The position numbers and the translations under genes are program-made. Below, piece by piece: positions 59,101 to 64,000 of a stretch of DNA of 64,000 bases. This DNA comes from an uncultured Verrucomicrobia subdivision 3 bacterium (GTDB lineage: Bacteria > Verrucomicrobiota > Verrucomicrobiia > Limisphaerales > UBA11358): positions 1 through 64,000 of the forward strand of contig CAIQWB010000135.1 of assembly GCA_903875465.1 (NCBI GenBank), given 5' to 3'. Under the pieces are notes generated by a model. It saw only the letters and a program-made list of their open reading frames with translations. It was not told the origin of the DNA and searched no databases. Positions within the stretch are counted from its first letter, which is position 1, and each line of letters starts with the position of its first letter.

Positions 59101-61770
59101 TTAGCGCCCATGCTGGTAAAGCAGTTCACGGAGCCGGGCATTGAATTCCCTAGCCTGCTGCAATTGCTCCAGCGAGTGGTGCAGCCGGTAGCGCCAGTAG
59201 TAACTGGCGATGGCGGGCACATTGATGCGCTCGGCATCCACCTGGGCCCGGCGCAACTGGCCATCCATGCCCAGCAAATCCTGCAATTGGAAAATGCTCC
59301 ACATGGCCGGGGAAGCCAGATGCTGCCGGACCACCGCCGCCACGATTTCCGGGGTGGCCTCCGCCGGGGCGGGGCCGGGCAGGCCCAGTTCGCGCTGGTA
59401 AAACACCTGGGTTAGCGCGGGCTCTTCGGTCCACCAACCACGAATGGTGCTCATGTCGTGCGTGGAGGGGGTGACCACGCTCAGGTAGGGGGCGTCCGCC
59501 GGACGCGAGAATTGCTGCGCCGGATTTTTGGGCATGCGCTGAATTTCCAGGCTAAGCAAGCCCAGATCACGCATCACCTGTGGCACGCACCCGGGCACCA
59601 TGCCCAAATCCTCGCCGCAAATCAGCATGTCGGTGCCCCGTTTGAGGGCGGGCAACTTTTGCAACGCTTCGCGCTTCCAGAAGTCATCCTGGCGCCGGTA
59701 GAAATAATCCAGGTACAACGCGCGCAAACGCGCCTGCGTATCGGGGGCGAGACGGTGAAAGGACCGGGTGGTTTCCATGCCGAACCGGAAGTGGAGCTGG
59801 CCCTCCGCTTCGAGCAGAATCACATTACTGATGAGATCAAACAAACCGAGGCGCAGACGGTCGTTCAGCGGATTGACAGGTTGCCCGGCAAAATAGGCTT
59901 CCACTTGCCGCTGTGTGGAAAATTCTGGTCGCAAGGCAAAGAAGTCGCCGCCGGTGTGATGCAAAAAGGTCTCCCGGACCAGTGCTGCGTCCCCGCTGAA
60001 GATCTCCTCGAGCACGGCGCCGTTGATGAATGGCTGGGTAAAGCGTTTGCGATCCAAAAAAATGCCGTGGTGGGCAAACTCCGCCGGCTCCACGGGGAGG
60101 GCCGGCACAAAGTGGCCAAGAATGCCCTCCACGGCGTGCGCCGGGCTGCTCCAGATCCGGAAAAAGCCCAGAATATGATCAATCCGGAAGGCATCGAAAT
60201 AATGGCCCATTTGGGCAAACCGCTGCCGCCACCAGGCAAAGCCATCGGCGGCCATGCGGGGCCAATTGTAGGTGGGGAAGCCCCAATTCTGACCCTTGGC
60301 GGCAAAGGGATCGGGCGGCGCGCCCGCCTGCATGTCCATATGATACAATTCGGGCTGCTGCCAGGCATCCGCCCCGTGCCGGTAGACGCCAATGGCGATG
60401 TCCCCCTTCACCACCAACCCCGCTGCGTGAATGTGCGCGGTGGCATCCTGTAATTGGCGGTGCAAATGGTATTGCAGGAAGTAGTGAAACTCGATTTCGG
60501 CATGGCCCTCCGCCAGGGCGGCAATCGCGGCGGCGTTATACGTTTGATGCTCCGGCCAGCGACTGAAATCGGGCGTGCCATGTTTATCCCGCAAAAAGCA
60601 AAACGCGGCATAGGGCACGAGCCAGGCCTGGTTCTCCGCAAAAAAGCTCCGGTAGGCCGCCGCGCGCAAGGTGGCCGCGCGTTGGGCGGGATAAAGCTTT
60701 TTCAGGAAGCCCAGCTTGGCCGCCATGACCGCCTCGTAATCCACCTCCGGCAGCGCATTGAGGCGTTGCCGTTCCGCTTCAAGGGCTTGGAGCAACGGCC
60801 GTTGCCTGGCAGTTACCACATCCGCCAGATTGATATACTGGGGATGCAGCGCGAAAGCGGAGATGGCGGCATACGGATAGGAATCCTTCCAGGAATGGGT
60901 GGCGCTGGTATCATTGACGGGGAGGAGCTGGATGAGCTTGAGCCCCACGATGCGGCCCCAGTCGGCGAGCGCTTTCAAATCGGCAAATTCGCCCACACCA
61001 AAACTGTTGGCGGTGCGCAAACTAAAGACCGGCACGGCCACGCCTGCCCCACGCCACGCTGGCAGCGGCAGCAAGGCAAAGCCATCGTTCACCACAGTAT
61101 ATTTACCGGGTGCCGGGGCATCCCAAAAACGGCGGTTGGCACCATCCTCAAAGCGCACAAAAACATTCTGCGCAACATCAAAAACCCCGTACTTGTAAAC
61201 AATCGGGAACGGGTGGCCGTGCAAATCCAGCGACACGACAAACTCTTCACTCGCGGGCAAGCGCTCCAGCAATCGGGGGGCGGCGGTGTGCCAATGGCCG
61301 AGCAGCGCACCCTCGCCCAAGAGGCAGAGGGTCTGACCGGGGGCAAGCAGGGGGGCTTTGACGCGAAAGGTATGCGTGGGGTGCAGGGGAGCGGACGATT
61401 TCGCTGCCACCGGCGGGACGACCGCAAGGACTTGCCGGAATGGCTGGGTGGAAAAAACATTTTCGACGGCTCCGACGGGGTTCCAAGTGTCCAACACCAA
61501 CAGGTTATCACCGGGAAATTCGCCCGGCACAAGGGTGCGGTTGCGCCCCCAATCGGTGGTTTGCGTGCCGTCGGCCTGGCGGAGGGCATAGGCGTAATTT
61601 AACTCCACGCGGGTATCCGTTTCGGTCAGGGGGAGGGTAACCTCCCAGCCTTCGTGGTCCACGTAGCGCAACGGCACGGGATCGGCCGGCAGGGGATGAC
61701 GGCCCGCCAGCCAGAGGGACTGGCCGGGTTGCGTGTGGAATCTAAGCCGAAATGTCAGGGTCATGGCCAT
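59101..61770 (-). CDS. malQ: 4-alpha-glucanotransferase with N-terminal CBM20-like domains
   Basis: VPVFSLRTANSFGVGEFADLKALADWGRIVGLKLIQLLPVNDT; FDAFRIDHILGFFRIW; LICGEDLGMVPGCVPQVM; start at MAMTLTFRLRF. Confidence 0.92.
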   Translation of the reverse strand: MAMTLTFRLRFHTQPGQSLWLAGRHPLPADPVPLRYVDHEGWEVTLPLTETDTRVELNYAYALRQADGTQTTDWGRNRTLVPGEFPGDNLLVLDTWNPVGAVENVFSTQPFRQVLAVVPPVAAKSSAPLHPTHTFRVKAPLLAPGQTLCLLGEGALLGHWHTAAPRLLERLPASEEFVVSLDLHGHPFPIVYKYGVFDVAQNVFVRFEDGANRRFWDAPAPGKYTVVNDGFALLPLPAWRGAGVAVPVFSLRTANSFGVGEFADLKALADWGRIVGLKLIQLLPVNDTSATHSWKDSYPYAAISAFALHPQYINLADVVTARQRPLLQALEAERQRLNALPEVDYEAVMAAKLGFLKKLYPAQRAATLRAAAYRSFFAENQAWLVPYAAFCFLRDKHGTPDFSRWPEHQTYNAAAIAALAEGHAEIEFHYFLQYHLHRQLQDATAHIHAAGLVVKGDIAIGVYRHGADAWQQPELYHMDMQAGAPPDPFAAKGQNWGFPTYNWPRMAADGFAWWRQRFAQMGHYFDAFRIDHILGFFRIWSSPAHAVEGILGHFVPALPVEPAEFAHHGIFLDRKRFTQPFINGAVLEEIFSGDAALVRETFLHHTGGDFFALRPEFSTQRQVEAYFAGQPVNPLNDRLRLGLFDLISNVILLEAEGQLHFRFGMETTRSFHRLAPDTQARLRALYLDYFYRRQDDFWKREALQKLPALKRGTDMLICGEDLGMVPGCVPQVMRDLGLLSLEIQRMPKNPAQQFSRPADAPYLSVVTPSTHDMSTIRGWWTEEPALTQVFYQRELGLPGPAPAEATPEIVAAVVRQHLASPAMWSIFQLQDLLGMDGQLRRAQVDAERINVPAIASYYWRYRLHHSLEQLQQAREFNARLRELLYQHGR

Positions 61771-61933
61771 ATGAATAACAGTCCCAGGGAAACTTGCAAA
61801 CCCGCACGAAAATGCGGGTGCCCCGCCGGGCAAAGAATGACGACTTTGTCATTTGCCCTGCCGTCCAAATTCAGTTAGCTGGTAGGGCAGGCAAACGCCC
61901 GCACCCAGGCGGGTTTTGGCCAGGCAGCAAACC

Positions 61934-62608
61934 ATGCATATCCTCGTCGTCGAAGACGAACCGAAAACCGCCGCTTTTATCCGGAAGGCCCTGCAAGCCG
62001 AGGGCTTCACGGTGGCGGTGTGTCCGGATGGGGACGCGGGGCTGGCGGCCGGCCAGGCGGCTGCGTTTGACGCCCTGATACTGGACATCATGCTGCCCGG
62101 GCGCGATGGGCTGAGCGTGCTCCGCCGGTTGCGCGAACTGGGCCAGCGCACCCCGGTGCTGTTGTTGTCCGCCCGGGGCGGGGTGAACGAACGGGTGGCG
62201 GGTTTGAATGCCGGGGCGGATGATTACCTGCCCAAACCCTTCGAGCTGGCCGAACTAGTGGCCCGGGTGCGCGCCCTCATGCGGCGGAGTGGGGAGCACA
62301 AACCCACCGTGCTGCGGGTGGCGGACTTGCAACTGGACACCCTCACCCGCCAGGCCCGGCGCGGGGGGCAGGAAATCCAACTCACGGCCCGCGAATACCG
62401 CCTGCTGGAATTTTTGATGCGCTCGGCGGGGCGGCTCTGCGGCCGGATGACGCTCATTGAGAAGGTCTGGGACTATGATTTCGACCCGGGCACCAATTTA
62501 GTGGAAGTTTACATTCGGCGGCTCCGCGAAAAAATCGATGCCGACTTTGAACCCAAGCTCTTGCAGACCGTGCGGGGGGCGGGATATCTTCTCCAGCAGC
62601 CGCCATGA
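61934..62608 (+). CDS. OmpR-family response regulator (heavy-metal CusR/CopR-like)
   Basis: MHILVVEDEPKTAAFIRKALQAEGF; LILDIMLPGRDGLSVLRRLR; winged-helix C-term TNLVEVYIRRLREKID. Confidence 0.92.
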   Translation: MHILVVEDEPKTAAFIRKALQAEGFTVAVCPDGDAGLAAGQAAAFDALILDIMLPGRDGLSVLRRLRELGQRTPVLLLSARGGVNERVAGLNAGADDYLPKPFELAELVARVRALMRRSGEHKPTVLRVADLQLDTLTRQARRGGQEIQLTAREYRLLEFLMRSAGRLCGRMTLIEKVWDYDFDPGTNLVEVYIRRLREKIDADFEPKLLQTVRGAGYLLQQPP

Positions 62609-63669
62609 AGATCCGTACTCGCTTGACACTTTGGTACGCCGGAATTTTGATATTGTCCCTGCTGGTGATCGGGCTGGGAACTTACCATGAAATTTCCGAG
62701 CAAATGCACCGCCATCACCGCCCGGAGGGGGATGGTCATGCCTTGGATGAGGCCGGCGAAATGGTGCTGTTCGTGGGCCTGCCGGCGGTGATTCTGGGGT
62801 TGGTGGGCGGGTGGTGGCTCACCCGGCGGGCGCTGGCTCCGGTGGCCCGGCTCACGGCGGCGGTGGAAAATATACACGAGCACAACCTGCGCACCCCCCT
62901 GCCCCGCAGCGGCTCGGGCGATGAACTGGACCGTCTGACGGAGGTATTTAATGCCATGACCGCCCGGCTGGATGATTCGTTTATCCGCATCCGGGAATTC
63001 ACCCTGCACGCCTCGCATGAACTGAAAACCCCGCTGACGATCTTGTGTGGCGAAACGGAAACCGCTTTGCGGGACGAGTCGCTCTCCCCCAGCGAACACG
63101 AACGCGCGGCCAGCCAGTTGGACGAACTCCGGCGGTTAACCCGGATTGTGGATGGCCTGACGCTGCTGGCCAAGGCGGATGCCGGGCTAATCACCCTGGC
63201 GCAGGAACCCGTGCGCTGGGATGAATTGGTGCGGGATAATTTTGCCGATGCCCTGATTCTGGCGGAACCGCAAGGCATTCAGGTGGAGCTGAGCGCCCGG
63301 GAAACCGTCACGGTGCTGGGGGACCGGCACCGGTTGCGCCAATTGTTATTAAACCTGACCGACAATGCCGTGAAATACAACCGGCCCCAGGGGCAGATTC
63401 TCATGGTGCTGCGCCGGGTGGGTGACATGGCGGAATTGGTCATCTCCAACACTGGCAAAGGGATTCCCCCCGAATTCTTACCCCGGGTATTTGACCGGTT
63501 TTTCCGCGGGGATGCGGCGCATGGCAGCGCGGTGGAAGGTTGCGGCCTGGGCCTGAGCATCGCCAAATGGATTGTCACCGCCCATCACGGGACCATTAAG
63601 ATTGAATCTCCGGATGCGGAGTTGACCACGGTCCGGGTCCGCCTTCACATTCACACTCCATCTGCATGA
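62605..63669 (+). CDS. HAMP-containing sensor histidine kinase
   Basis: Two TM segments, HAMP, FTLHASHELKTPLTILCGETE H-box, LLNLTDNAVKYN N-box, GCGLGLSIAKWIV G-box; ATGA overlap with regulator. Confidence 0.93.
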   Translation: MKIRTRLTLWYAGILILSLLVIGLGTYHEISEQMHRHHRPEGDGHALDEAGEMVLFVGLPAVILGLVGGWWLTRRALAPVARLTAAVENIHEHNLRTPLPRSGSGDELDRLTEVFNAMTARLDDSFIRIREFTLHASHELKTPLTILCGETETALRDESLSPSEHERAASQLDELRRLTRIVDGLTLLAKADAGLITLAQEPVRWDELVRDNFADALILAEPQGIQVELSARETVTVLGDRHRLRQLLLNLTDNAVKYNRPQGQILMVLRRVGDMAELVISNTGKGIPPEFLPRVFDRFFRGDAAHGSAVEGCGLGLSIAKWIVTAHHGTIKIESPDAELTTVRVRLHIHTPSA

Positions 63670-64000
63670 AACGCTGGTTGATCATTTTAAGTCTGGCTGG
63701 AATCACCGGTTGCGCCCGGTTCGAGAAGCATCCCCTGGTGCCGGTCCAAACGGCGGCGCAGTTGGACACGCGCGGGCTGGAGGCCCCCGGCCTGCGGCAG
63801 TTCATGGCGGGCCATTTGGGGCACCCCCTGCCGGAATGGCCCCTGCCGGAATGGGATTTGACCAGCCTGACGCTGGCGGCCTTTTATTATCATCCGAGCC
63901 TGGCGGTGGCCCGCGCCCAATGGGCGGTCACCCAGGCGGACATTAGGACCGCCGCCGGCCGGCCGAATCCCTCGGTCACGGTGACCCCGGGCTATGACAG
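63666..64000 (+). CDS. TolC/CusC-type outer-membrane efflux lipoprotein (N-terminal part, truncated by window end)
   Basis: MKRWLIILSLAGITGCARFEKHPLVPVQTAAQLDTRGL lipobox; LTLAAFYYHPSLAVARAQWAVTQADIRTAAGRPNPSVTVTPGYD typical of the family. Confidence 0.85.
   Translation, partial: MKRWLIILSLAGITGCARFEKHPLVPVQTAAQLDTRGLEAPGLRQFMAGHLGHPLPEWPLPEWDLTSLTLAAFYYHPSLAVARAQWAVTQADIRTAAGRPNPSVTVTPGYD

Noticed and set aside
1-64000. tRNA, rRNA and CRISPR arrays
   Set aside because: Reading intergenic regions for T-loop-like ggttcgaatcc motifs, rRNA signatures and regularly spaced repeats gave nothing convincing. A tRNAscan-SE/Infernal run would be decisive.

Overview
High-GC window (visibly about 60% GC) with a gene style typical of Verrucomicrobiota: H-X9-DG-type pseudopilins, a PEP-CTERM protein, and secreted proteins with YRI/FYE-type C-termini. 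The taxonomic statement is inference. I support about 50 protein-coding genes and found no rRNA, tRNA or CRISPR array. Main blocks are: (1) 0-5 kb sugar-acid genes (SDR, LarA-like protein, two tail-to-tail PfkB/KDG-kinase paralogs); (2) 5-17 kb PilZ, Gfo/Idh/MocA, NDK-like, S10 peptidase, TPR, YraN, ArgH, AddA-like helicase/nuclease; (3) 17.2-19.4 kb a cobalamin riboswitch on the minus strand followed by a secreted lectin-fold-like protein and a pseudopilin, with no obvious B12 gene; (4) 19.5-34.4 kb Mdh, thioesterase, then a surface-glycan cluster (epimerase, acetolactate-synthase-like TPP enzyme, SDR, dehydroquinate-synthase-like cyclase, NeuB-like synthase, several glycosyltransferases, ArnT-like); (5) 37.1-46.4 kb dppF and dppD ABC ATPases separated by a roughly 7.4 kb accessory island. 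The island holds decayed fragments, a DUF4143 ATPase between diverged direct repeats, a two-gene AT-richer unit of unknown helical proteins, and a degenerate REP-type transposase with terminal inverted repeats; (6) 46.6-64 kb a large EF-hand-like membrane protein, Nth, lipoate ligase, a 1350-aa GH13-like protein, PEP-CTERM protein, esterase, MFS, MalQ, and a two-component system plus the start of a TolC-type efflux protein. The strongest candidates for undescribed biology are the B12-riboswitch/pseudopilin unit and the ATGA-coupled helical two-gene unit in the dpp island. All family calls were made by eye from motifs; no database search was run.
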